Of a DNA stretch of 33,832 nucleotides, positions 23,191 to 30,605 are shown piece by piece (positions within the stretch are counted from its first letter, which is position 1; each line of letters starts with the position of its first letter). Origin of the DNA: Oscillospiraceae bacterium (lineage in GTDB: Bacteria; Bacillota; Clostridia; Oscillospirales; Oscillospiraceae); contig JAFSCK010000085.1 of assembly GCA_017436785.1 (NCBI GenBank), positions 1 through 33,832 on the forward strand. The letters run 5' to 3'. The notes beneath the pieces are model-generated. The model saw only the letters and a program-made list of their open reading frames with translations, had not been told where the DNA came from and did not search any database. The position numbers were made by a program, and so were the translations under genes.

Positions 23191-24357
23191 TCAGATGATT
23201 TCGGATGCAAAGCTCTCGCCTGCAGTCTCATATTCCACTCCCAGCAGCTCGGTGACGGTGGCGGCGATGTCGGCGAAGGTTTTCCGGGTGCCGAGGTTCT
23301 TGGGGCGGACCTTCTTGCCCAGCACCAGCAGGGGCACGTATTCCCGGGTATGGTCGGTGGTGGCGGTGTAGGCAGGGTCGCAGCCGTGGTCGGCGGTGAT
23401 CATCACCAGATCGTCGTCACCTAGAGTCGGCAGGAAATCGCCCAGCCAGCGGTCAAATTCTGTCAGGGCATTGGCGTAGCCGTCAATATCCCGGCGGTGG
23501 CCGTAGAGCATGTCAAAGTCCACCAGATTCACAAAGCACAGGCCGGTAAAATCTTGCTTGGCATAGTTTGCCGCATGCTCCATGCCGTTGGTGTTGCTCT
23601 TATTGTAGACATATTCGGTATCACCGTAGCCGGCGAAGATATCGTGGATCTTGCCCACGGCGATGGAATCCAGTCCTGCCGCCTTGATGGCATCCAGCAT
23701 GGTCTTTGCGGGGGGCTCCAGAGAATAGTCGTGACGGTTGGCGGTGCGCTTGAAGCCGTTTACGCTGTCGCCTACAAAGGGACGGGCAATGACCCGGCCC
23801 ACGCCGTGCTTGCCTCTAAGGATATTTCTTGCCTTGTGGCAGGCCTCGTACAGCTCTTCCAGAGGAACTTTATTCTCGTGGGCAGCCACTTGGAAGACGG
23901 AGTCAGCAGAGGTGTAGATGATCCATTTTCCGGTATCCAGATGCTCCTGACCGTAGTCCCGGATCACATCGGTGCCGGAATAGGGCAGGTTGCACAGGCA
24001 GCCCCGGCCGGTTGCCGCTTCAAAGGCATCCAACACCTCCTGCGGGAAGCCATCGGGATAGGTGGGCAGAGGTTCAGGGGAGATCAGACCGGAAATTTCC
24101 CAGTGGCCGATGGTGGTGTCCTTGCCCATGGAAGCCTCTTGCATCCGTGCTACTGCACCGGTGGGGGCATCCGTCTTGGGCAGGTAGTCGATGCCGTCAA
24201 TGTTGCCGAGGCCTGCGGCGATCATGGTGGGGATGTGCAGCTTGTCGGAGGTGGTGCAGGATTTCAGCGTGTTGACGCCGATATCACCGAAGCTTTCCGC
24301 ATCCGGCATAGCCCCAATGCCGCAGGAATCCAATACAAATAAAAAGATACGTTTCAT
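23191..24357 (-). CDS. deoB: Phosphopentomutase
   Basis: A 388-residue alkaline-phosphatase-fold enzyme interconverting (deoxy)ribose 1-phosphate and 5-phosphate. Metal-binding motifs are LDSCGIGAMPDA at the N-terminus and ITADHGCDP...DHTREYVP near the C-terminus. The phosphorylated Thr region is KDTTIGHWEISG. The start at 24357 follows GAGGTG; the frame is open 7 codons further upstream. Length is normal for DeoB. It links purine nucleoside phosphorylase (deoD, upstream) to the aldolase (deoC). Confidence 0.96.
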   Translation of the reverse strand: MKRIFLFVLDSCGIGAMPDAESFGDIGVNTLKSCTTSDKLHIPTMIAAGLGNIDGIDYLPKTDAPTGAVARMQEASMGKDTTIGHWEISGLISPEPLPTYPDGFPQEVLDAFEAATGRGCLCNLPYSGTDVIRDYGQEHLDTGKWIIYTSADSVFQVAAHENKVPLEELYEACHKARNILRGKHGVGRVIARPFVGDSVNGFKRTANRHDYSLEPPAKTMLDAIKAAGLDSIAVGKIHDIFAGYGDTEYVYNKSNTNGMEHAANYAKQDFTGLCFVNLVDFDMLYGHRRDIDGYANALTEFDRWLGDFLPTLGDDDLVMITADHGCDPAYTATTDHTREYVPLLVLGKKVRPKNLGTRKTFADIAATVTELLGVEYETAGESFASEII

Positions 24358-24380
24358 AAATAACACCTCATAAAACAAGT

Positions 24381-24522
24381 GTCATTGCGAGGAGCGGAGC
24401 GACGTGGCAATCCCCTTCGGTCCGGGAGCTTGCCACGCCACTGCGCCCGCAGGCGCGTACAGAGCGCAACCGCCGAAGGCGGCCCTTAGCGCGGAGTAGT
24501 GTGCGCACTGGCTCGCAATGAC
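24381..24522 (-). repeat. GTCATTGCGA-family repeat (copy A4) carrying a nested 56-bp insert
   Basis: It lies 9 nt after the deoD stop codon and 23 nt before the deoB start codon. At 142 bp it is the longest copy because of an insertion at 24441-24496. That insert, read on the minus strand, is nearly identical to 27111-27169 inside repeat D4. Confidence 0.85.
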
Positions 24523-24531
24523 AGTAAAAGC

Positions 24532-25284
24532 TTACTTGTTCTCCATAGCCACGGCCACATCCAGTGCCACCTTCATCATCTGGGTGAAGGAGTTCTGGCG
24601 CTCCTCGGCGGAGGTTTCCACGCCGGTCAGCACATGGTCGGAGATGGTGCAGATGCACAGGCCCCGCTTGCCGTAGCGGGCGGCGTTCATATACAGAGCG
24701 GCGGCTTCCATTTCCAGCGCCATAACGCCCATCTTCTTCAGACCGTAGACGCTGTCCAGACCCTCGGGCACATCCACATGGTCGCCGTAGAACACATCGG
24801 AGGAGTTGACATTGCCCACATGGTAGGTTGCGCCGTGGGCCTCGGCAGCCTTGACAGCCTCGCTCAGCAGGGTGTAATCCGCAATAGGTGCGAACTGGCC
24901 GGGCAGATGGAACTGCTTATACCAGTTGGAATCGGTGCAGGCACCCTGAGCGATGACAAGATCGTACAGGTTGATATGGGGCTGGATGGAGCCTGCGGAG
25001 CCGACGCGGATGATGTTCTCCACGCCGAAGAAATTGAACAGCTCATGGGAATAGATGCCGATGGCGGGCATGCCCATACCGGAGGCCATGACGGAGACCT
25101 TGACACCCTTATAATAACCGGTGTGGCCCTGAACGCCCCGGACATTGTTTACCAGCACCGGGTTTTCCAGAAAGTTTTCCGCAATGAATTTCGCCCGCAG
25201 CGGATCACCGGGCATCAGAACGGTCTTGCCAAAGCCGATGGGATCAGAAACGTTGATATGAGGGGTAGTAGGGAAGTTGGACAT
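24532..25284 (-). CDS. deoD: Purine nucleoside phosphorylase, DeoD type
   Basis: A 250-residue hexameric-type phosphorylase that splits purine (deoxy)nucleosides with phosphate to base and (deoxy)ribose 1-phosphate. The phosphate-binding motif is MPGDPLRAK. The NP-I signature appears as GMGMPAIGIYSHELF, the ribose/base site as VMALEMEAAALY, and the catalytic aspartate as Asp216 in TISDHVLTG. AGAAGGAGTGTC precedes the ATG. It sits between deoC and deoB as expected for a deo operon. Confidence 0.95.
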   Translation of the reverse strand: MSNFPTTPHINVSDPIGFGKTVLMPGDPLRAKFIAENFLENPVLVNNVRGVQGHTGYYKGVKVSVMASGMGMPAIGIYSHELFNFFGVENIIRVGSAGSIQPHINLYDLVIAQGACTDSNWYKQFHLPGQFAPIADYTLLSEAVKAAEAHGATYHVGNVNSSDVFYGDHVDVPEGLDSVYGLKKMGVMALEMEAAALYMNAARYGKRGLCICTISDHVLTGVETSAEERQNSFTQMMKVALDVAVAMENK

Positions 25285-25311
25285 AATGACACTCCTTCTA
25301 AATTATTCCAT

Positions 25312-25395
25312 GTCATTGCGAGGAGCGAAGCGACGTGGCAATCCCCTGAATCGAAGGAGATTGCCACGCCAGTGTGCGCACTGGCTCGCAATGAC
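25312..25395 (-). repeat. GTCATTGCGA-family inverted repeat (copy A5), between deoC and deoD
   Basis: It lies 7 nt after the deoC stop codon and 27 nt before the deoD start codon, in the common orientation. Confidence 0.87.
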
Positions 25396-25402
25396 AGCGA
25401 TG

Positions 25403-26071
25403 TTAATAGGTTCCGTCGTCTTCCAGACCCTTGGCGATCTTGACGATGCGGGAGGTGCCCAGACGGTCAGCGCCCAGCGCGATGAACTTCTCTGCATCCT
25501 CCAAAGAGGAGATGCCGCCGGCGGCCTTGATCTTCACATGGGGGGCAACATGCTTGGCAAACAGCTCTACATCTGCGAAGGTGGCGCCGGCCTTGCTGAA
25601 GCCGGTGGAGGTCTTGATGTAATCCGCGCCGGAATCGGAAACGCACTTGCACAGGGCGATCTTTTCCTCGTCGGTAAGCAGGCAGGTCTCGATGATGACC
25701 TTCAGCAGCTTACCCTTGCAGGCGGTCTTAATGGCGGCGATCTCGGCAGTCAGGTCCTCCCACTTGCCCTCCTTGGCCCAGCCGATGTTGATGACCATAT
25801 CGATCTCGTCAGCACCATTGTCCACAGCATCGGAGGCCATGAAGCACTTGGCGGCGGTGGTGGCGTAGCCGTTGGGGAAGCCGATGACGGTGCAGATGGC
25901 CAGTTTGTCACCGACGTATTCCTTAGCCTGCTTCACAAAGGAAGCGGGGATGCAGACGGAGGCGGTCTGATACTTCATACCGTCATCGCAGATGGCTTTG
26001 ATGTCCGCCCAAGTAGCAGTCTGACCCAGCAGGGTGTGGTCGCACTTGGCGAGAATGTCTTTCAGTTCCAT
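25403..26071 (-). CDS. deoC: Deoxyribose-phosphate aldolase
   Basis: A 222-residue class I aldolase, cleaving deoxyribose 5-phosphate to glyceraldehyde 3-phosphate and acetaldehyde. The Schiff-base lysine is Lys153 in YIKTSTGF. The relay residues are Asp91 in ADEIDMVIN and Lys182 in [21 protein letters not shown] precedes the ATG. It provides the carbon outlet for deoxynucleosides handled by tdk-linked salvage, deoD and deoB in the same cluster. Confidence 0.96.
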   Translation of the reverse strand: MELKDILAKCDHTLLGQTATWADIKAICDDGMKYQTASVCIPASFVKQAKEYVGDKLAICTVIGFPNGYATTAAKCFMASDAVDNGADEIDMVINIGWAKEGKWEDLTAEIAAIKTACKGKLLKVIIETCLLTDEEKIALCKCVSDSGADYIKTSTGFSKAGATFADVELFAKHVAPHVKIKAAGGISSLEDAEKFIALGADRLGTSRIVKIAKGLEDDGTY

Positions 26072-26094
26072 AAATAAGTACTCCTTTTTTCACT

Positions 26095-26178
26095 GTCATT
26101 GCGAGGAGCGAAGCGACGTGGCAATCCTCTTCGATTCAGGAGTTTGCCACGCCAGTGTGCGCACTGGCTCGCAATGAC
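26095..26178 (-). repeat. GTCATTGCGA-family inverted repeat (copy A6), between tdk and deoC
   Basis: It lies 11 nt after the tdk stop codon and 23 nt before the deoC start codon, in the common orientation. It is nearly the same length as A3 and A5. Confidence 0.87.
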
Positions 26179-26189
26179 ATTAGTTGTTG

Positions 26190-26795
26190 TTAATTCTGTC
26201 CGTGCAGCTTAATGACCTTATGCTCCCGGATGCCTTTAATATAGCACTTGTGGCACATGGCGATGTAGCTGTCGTTGCCGCCCAGCACCACCTGTGCACC
26301 CTCGGTGACAATGTAGCCGTTGCCGTCGATTCTGGCGTTGACGGTAGCTTTGGCGCCGCAGTCGCAGATGGTCTTGATCTCCTGAATGGTGTCCGCCACC
26401 TCCATGAGCCGGCGGCTGCCGGGGAAGAGCCGGGTCTGGAAATCGGTCCGCAGGCCGAAGCACATGACAGGGATGCTGTGTTCATCCACGATGGCGCGGA
26501 GTTGGTCGATCTGCTTTTCCGTCAGGAACTGGCACTCGTCCACGATGATGACATCACTGCGGCGGGCCTTCCCACCTAAGAATCGGGCGTGGATGTCCAC
26601 CTCGGGGGCAATGACCTCCACCTGTGCTTCCAGCCCGATGCGGCTGCGCAAAGTGGCGGCGCCATCCCGGGTGTCGGCGCTGGGCTTGATGAGCCAGACC
26701 TTCAGATCGTTTTCCTCGTAATTGTATTTGGTGATCAGTGCCTGAGCTGTCTTGCTGGAGCCCATGGCACCGTATTTAAAATAGAGCTTTGCCAT
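26190..26795 (-). CDS. tdk: Thymidine kinase (type II)
   Basis: A 201-residue kinase that phosphorylates thymidine and deoxyuridine using ATP. The P-loop is GAMGSSKT (residues 9-16). The Walker B-like motif is VIIVDECQFL, and the C-terminal zinc site is formed by CDCGAKA and CHKCY. The start at 26795 follows GGAGGT and a promoter at 26825-26853. As first gene it heads the deo/cdd cluster. Confidence 0.95.
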   Translation of the reverse strand: MAKLYFKYGAMGSSKTAQALITKYNYEENDLKVWLIKPSADTRDGAATLRSRIGLEAQVEVIAPEVDIHARFLGGKARRSDVIIVDECQFLTEKQIDQLRAIVDEHSIPVMCFGLRTDFQTRLFPGSRRLMEVADTIQEIKTICDCGAKATVNARIDGNGYIVTEGAQVVLGGNDSYIAMCHKCYIKGIREHKVIKLHGQN

Positions 26796-26824
26796 ATCTC
26801 TTTCTACCTCCGTTCGCATCTTCC

Positions 26825-26853
26825 ATTATACCGAAAACCGGCCACCAACGCAA
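26825..26853 (-). promoter_or_regulatory. Sigma-A promoter of the tdk-deo-cdd cluster
   Basis: On the minus strand TTGCGT (26848-26853) and a perfect TATAAT (26825-26830) are separated by 17 bp. I see no clear DeoR or CytR-type palindrome around it. Confidence 0.8.
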
Positions 26854-26933
26854 CCCCTATTTTATGCGTTTTCCACAATATGACAAAACCGGAGAAATTG
26901 TAATTTATCGTGCAGTGCTGTAGGAACGCAAAA

Positions 26934-27212
26934 GGCTTCCCCTTGGGGGTGGTGCTCCGCGCAGCGAATACAAAATTATTATGATTGCCGGTGGCAATCA
27001 TACAAAAAATTTACTAGCTGGCAAAAATCTTCGATTTTTGACTGATGAGGGGATGGGAGGGCGGCAATCACACACAGCGTTCGTGATATAAGCGTGTTTC
27101 CCCTCATCATCTCCGCGCTAAGAGCCGCCCTTTGGGCGGTTGCGCTCCGAAACGCGCCTGCGGGCGCAGCGTCACGGCTTCGCCGTGCCACCTTCCCCCG
27201 GAGGGGGAAGGC
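26934..27212. repeat. GGCTTCCCC...GGGGGAAGGC repeat (copy D4, long form with nested module)
   Basis: It shares with D2 the block TGGTGCTCCGCGCAGCGAAT and the hairpin ATGATTGCCGGTGGCAATCA, and with all copies the CTGGCAAAAATC...GACTGATGAGG segment. It contains a G/C-rich hairpin module (27111-27169) also found inside repeat A4. With the tdk promoter it explains most of the 530-bp gap 26796-27325. Confidence 0.85.
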
Positions 27213-27249
27213 TTTCTTTCACCGAAAAATTCCCATTTATCAACAATAA

Positions 27250-27283
27250 CAGGGGCTGTTGCAAAACAACGCAACAGCCCCTG
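27250..27283 (-). terminator. Hairpin, possible terminator of the PsiE-like gene
   Basis: A perfect 13-bp stem CAGGGGCTGTTGC/GCAACAGCCCCTG has an 8-nt loop. On the minus strand it is followed by TTATTGTTG, a weak U tract. It lies 42 bp after the stop codon. Confidence 0.6.
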
Positions 27284-27325
27284 AATTATGGAATTGTCTA
27301 CATCCGGCGGATAATGTATGGACGA

Positions 27326-27787
27326 TTATTCGATCTCCACCATTTCTTCCTTCAGCTCGCTGCGGCGGATCAGGAAGCGGCGGATGGCGAACAGGCCGGC
27401 AATACAGGCGATGCAGGCCAGATTGCTCCAAGGATCATCATGGCTCAGAACCACATGACGGGTGATAGCCACCGTCAGCACCTCCAGAATGTTGGCAGGG
27501 GTGGTGTCGATGAGCATGCGGACGAACTCCAAGCCCACCACGATGGTCAGCAGATTGTGGAGCATATGGTTTACATCAGAGAAGTACTCGCTGCCGGAGG
27601 AGAACATGTGGTAAATCTCAATTCCCAGCGCACCCAGCAGGGCGACGATGGTCAGGATGGCGATGAACCGCTCGATCAGATGCAGACACCGGCGGAACAG
27701 ACTGTCTACCCGGCGGTCCCGGCGGGCGATCTTGTCAATGTAGGCCTGAATTTTGGGGTCATCGGAATGGGCATGATGATGGCTCAC
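27326..27787 (-). CDS. PsiE-like small membrane protein
   Basis: A 153-residue protein with a His-rich N-terminus (SHHHAH) and three or four membrane segments (about 40-60, 75-95, 100-120 and 122-140). The central VVGLEFVRMLI ... ILEVLTVAITRHVVLSHDDP resembles the PsiE family (phosphate-starvation-inducible membrane proteins, PF06146). The assignment is moderate. The start codon is GTG at 27787 with TAGGAGGAATT upstream. A perfect hairpin lies downstream. No phosphate genes are nearby, so regulation by phosphate is not supported by context. Confidence 0.65.
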   Translation of the reverse strand: MSHHHAHSDDPKIQAYIDKIARRDRRVDSLFRRCLHLIERFIAILTIVALLGALGIEIYHMFSSGSEYFSDVNHMLHNLLTIVVGLEFVRMLIDTTPANILEVLTVAITRHVVLSHDDPWSNLACIACIAGLFAIRRFLIRRSELKEEMVEIE

Positions 27788-27888
27788 AGGAAATTCCTCC
27801 TAAATATGTATAATAATTGATTATACACGATAATGCCGAAAAAGCAAAGGAAATTTTGCTTCTATTTGGGTATTTTTACACACGAAGA

Positions 27889-27916
27889 GTAGGGCGGGGA
27901 TATATCCCCGCCCTAC
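27889..27916. repeat. Minimal GTAGGG...CCCTAC palindrome (copy C10)
   Basis: A perfect 28-bp palindrome centred on ATATAT, 12 nt after the stop codon of the GTPase-NYN gene. It looks like the minimal unit of the GTAGGG family (one hairpin only) and could act as a 3'-end stem-loop. Confidence 0.8.
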
Positions 27917-27928
27917 AGTGGCTTTTCT

Positions 27929-30466
27929 TTACTTGTGAAAATGCTTTCCCATTTCCTTCCGGGCTTCCTCCACCTCCAGCTGCAATTCCCTTGCAGACAT
28001 CCGAAGCACGCCGCTGCGGATGGAACTGAGCTGCACAAGACCGTCGGAGGTGGCTACCCTTACAGCATAGTTGCTGCCGATCTCATGGACCAGCGCCTCG
28101 ATATAGGCATCCGCTGTTTCGCCCTCTTTGGTATAGACCACCTGAATGTTGTGAAACTGGCTTTTTTCGCCGGGATTTCCCTTCTGCTTGTAGCCATCGA
28201 AGACCACCACAAGGCGGCACTTGGTAAAGCCCGCATAGCTGCTTAAGGCATCGCACAGCTGCCGCCGGGCGGCATCCAAGTCAGACCGTGCCTGGGCCGC
28301 CAGATGTTCCCATGCAAAGATGATGTTGTAGCCGTCCACGATGATGTATTTCTGCTTCAGGGGACGGATGGTAATTTCTTCGGTGGCGGGCCGGTTGGCA
28401 GCCTTGGCGTTGTATAGCGGTGTCCGCAGGGGGCCAAATTCCCGCTCCATGATCTTTTCCAGCTCCTTGTCATCATAGCGGACGTTCCGGGTGATGATCT
28501 GGGGGGCTTTTTCTTCTTTCAGGCCGCTTTCCAAGTGCATGTGGTTTTTGACCTCGTTCCACTTGACGTTGAAGCCTGCCCCATGGGCGCAGAAGACGGA
28601 ATCCGGGGTGTTTTCCAAGTCTGCTTCCGGGTCATAACCCAATTCTTCGATGACCTCGGCGGCATTGTGGCAGGGAGCGTAGCCGTGGAGGGACAGCTGC
28701 AGCCGTCCCCGGCCTTGGGTATAGGCGGCAACGGTGTCGGCGTAGTCCTTCACCTCGGAGGCAGGCACCTGCCCCTTTAGCGTAGACAGGCCGCCGCTGG
28801 CCTCCGGGGCATCAAATTCGCCGCCCATGGCCCGAATATCCGTAATGGCCCGACCGATCTGTTCCGTGGGCATAGTCAGGGCAAAATCATACCAAGGCTC
28901 CAAAAGTACTGACTTGGCCTCCATGAGGCCCTGCCGGACTGCCCGGTAGGTGGCCTGCCGGAAGTCACCGCCCTCGGTGTGCTTTAGATGGGCCTTGCCT
29001 ACCAGCAGCGTGATCTTCATATCCGTAATGGGTGCCCCGGTGAGAACGCCCCGGTGGACCTTTTCTTCCAGATGGGTCAGGATCAGCCGCTGGTAATTCA
29101 CTTCCAGCACATCCAGCGGACAAACCGTGTCAAAGACCAGACCGCTGCCCCGGGGCAGGGGCTCCAACAGCAGGTGGCACTCGGCATAATGCCGCAGAGG
29201 CTCGAAATGACCCACGCCCTCCACGGTATTTTCGATGGTCTCCTTATAGAAGATACGGCGGTCATCCAGCGTTACATCCAGCGAGAAGCGCTGCTGTACA
29301 AGACTGCGGAAAATTTCCAGCTGGACCCGGCCCATGATCTGCACATGGATCTGTCCATTTTCCCAGACCAGATGAAGCTGGGGGTCTTCCTCCTCCAGCT
29401 GCCGCAACTTCGGCATCACCACCGCCGGGTCGCTGCCCTTGGGCAGATTTACCCGGTAGGTCATGACAGGCTCCAGCGCCGGGGGCAGGGAGAAGGTCTC
29501 GGAGCCCAGTGCCTGTCCGGCGTAGGTCTCTGTCAGGCCCGTCACGGCTGCGATCTGGCCTGCGGTGACGATTTCCGGGGCGGTGAATTTGTCGGCGGAA
29601 TAGCAGCGCAGCTGCACTGCCTTTTCCTCCCGTTTTTCACCCTTCTGGTTGACATAATCTAAGACGCTGCGGACCTTGAGTGCTCCGCCGGTGACCTTCA
29701 GCCAAGTCAGCCGGTTGCCCTGGGGGTCCCGGGAAATTTTATATACCCGGGCTGCAAAGTCTCCGGGATAGTCCGGCGTGGGCGCGTAGGCGTCCAGCAC
29801 CTCCAGCAATTCCTCCACGCCCGTGAGCTTCAGCGCGGAACCGAAGCAGCAGGGGAAGAGCTTGCGCTGGGCGATGAGCCCACGAAGATTACCTATGGTG
29901 ACCGTGCCGGTTTCCAGATAGTTTTCCAGCAGCGCCTCGTCGCACATGGCGGCGCTTTCCGCGATGGTGTCAAAATCTGCCCCAAAATCCACACAGCCGG
30001 GGGACAGCTGCGCCTGTAAGGCTTCCAGCAGCTTTCCCCGTTCCGGCACGGTCAGGTCCATTTTGTTAATAAACAGGAAGGTGGGCACATGGTACCGTTC
30101 CAGCAGCCGCCAAAGGGTCAGGGTATGGGCCTGCACCCCGTCGATGCCGCTGATCACCAGCACGGCGCAGTCCAGAATGGGCATAGTCCGTTCCGCCTCT
30201 GCGGAAAAGTCCACATGTCCCGGGGTGTCCACCAGTGTCACAGCCCGGGTTTCCGTTTCCAATCGTGCCTGCTTGGAGAAAATGGTAATGCCTCTTGCCC
30301 GCTCCAGCGCGTGGGTATCCAAAAAAGCGTCCTTATGATCCACTCGCCCCAAGGTCCGGCGGGCACCGCTGACATACAGCAGCGCCTCCGAAAGGGTCGT
30401 CTTGCCCGCATCCACATGGGCTAGCAGAGCCGTACAACATGGGGTCTTTTTCGGCTTATTCTCCAT
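27929..30466 (-). CDS. EF-G/TetM-like translation GTPase fused to a C-terminal NYN (Rae1/YacP-like) RNase domain
   Basis: An 845-residue protein. The G domain has G1 AHVDAGKTT (16-24), G2 in ARGITI, G3 DTPGHVDF (Asp80, His84), G4 NKMD (134-137) and G5 SAL. Domains II-V follow to about residue 600 with TetM-type blocks, such as MGRVQLEIF (378-386), LLEPWYDFALTMP (521-533) and VPASEVKDYADTVAAYTQGRG. The tip that in Tet(M) is YSPVSTPADF reads KHTEGGDF here (495-502), so the tetracycline-displacing loop is absent. After a linker (about 600-705), residues 706-845 form a NYN nuclease domain: VDGYNIIFAWE (Asp711), VVFDGYKQKG (Asp757), GETADAYIE (Glu783, Asp786), TSDG (Asp808). B. subtilis Rae1/YacP, of this domain type, cuts mRNA in the ribosomal A site. 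Start at 30466 follows AAGGAGG. Confidence 0.9.
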   Translation of the reverse strand: MENKPKKTPCCTALLAHVDAGKTTLSEALLYVSGARRTLGRVDHKDAFLDTHALERARGITIFSKQARLETETRAVTLVDTPGHVDFSAEAERTMPILDCAVLVISGIDGVQAHTLTLWRLLERYHVPTFLFINKMDLTVPERGKLLEALQAQLSPGCVDFGADFDTIAESAAMCDEALLENYLETGTVTIGNLRGLIAQRKLFPCCFGSALKLTGVEELLEVLDAYAPTPDYPGDFAARVYKISRDPQGNRLTWLKVTGGALKVRSVLDYVNQKGEKREEKAVQLRCYSADKFTAPEIVTAGQIAAVTGLTETYAGQALGSETFSLPPALEPVMTYRVNLPKGSDPAVVMPKLRQLEEEDPQLHLVWENGQIHVQIMGRVQLEIFRSLVQQRFSLDVTLDDRRIFYKETIENTVEGVGHFEPLRHYAECHLLLEPLPRGSGLVFDTVCPLDVLEVNYQRLILTHLEEKVHRGVLTGAPITDMKITLLVGKAHLKHTEGGDFRQATYRAVRQGLMEAKSVLLEPWYDFALTMPTEQIGRAITDIRAMGGEFDAPEASGGLSTLKGQVPASEVKDYADTVAAYTQGRGRLQLSLHGYAPCHNAAEVIEELGYDPEADLENTPDSVFCAHGAGFNVKWNEVKNHMHLESGLKEEKAPQIITRNVRYDDKELEKIMEREFGPLRTPLYNAKAANRPATEEITIRPLKQKYIIVDGYNIIFAWEHLAAQARSDLDAARRQLCDALSSYAGFTKCRLVVVFDGYKQKGNPGEKSQFHNIQVVYTKEGETADAYIEALVHEIGSNYAVRVATSDGLVQLSSIRSGVLRMSARELQLEVEEARKEMGKHFHK

Positions 30467-30499
30467 TGGAAAAGCCTCCTTCTTTGCAATCGTACTGAG

Positions 30500-30528
30500 A
30501 TTATAGCATAGAAAAACGCTTGCGTCGA
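30500..30528 (-). promoter_or_regulatory. Promoter of the GTPase-NYN gene
   Basis: On the minus strand TCGACG (30523-30528) and a perfect TATAAT (30500-30505) are 17 bp apart. The predicted leader is under 40 nt, too short for the tetracycline-type attenuator found upstream of tet(M). Confidence 0.7.
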
Positions 30529-30605
30529 TAAAATGAAGCGGATTTTCTCGAAAATGTGGTATTGCTTGCCCACAGGGGCTGTTATTCTTTTGTAACTTTC
30601 GCAAA

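Noticed and set aside
3646-26178. CRISPR array
   Set aside because: The repeats are scattered over 22 kb between genes, vary in length, have no regular spacers, and no cas genes are present.
27929-30466. Tetracycline resistance gene (tet(M)/tet(W) class)
   Set aside because: The overall GTPase similarity is real, but the YSPVS tip loop is replaced, the NYN fusion is foreign to Tet proteins, and there is no tet-type leader.
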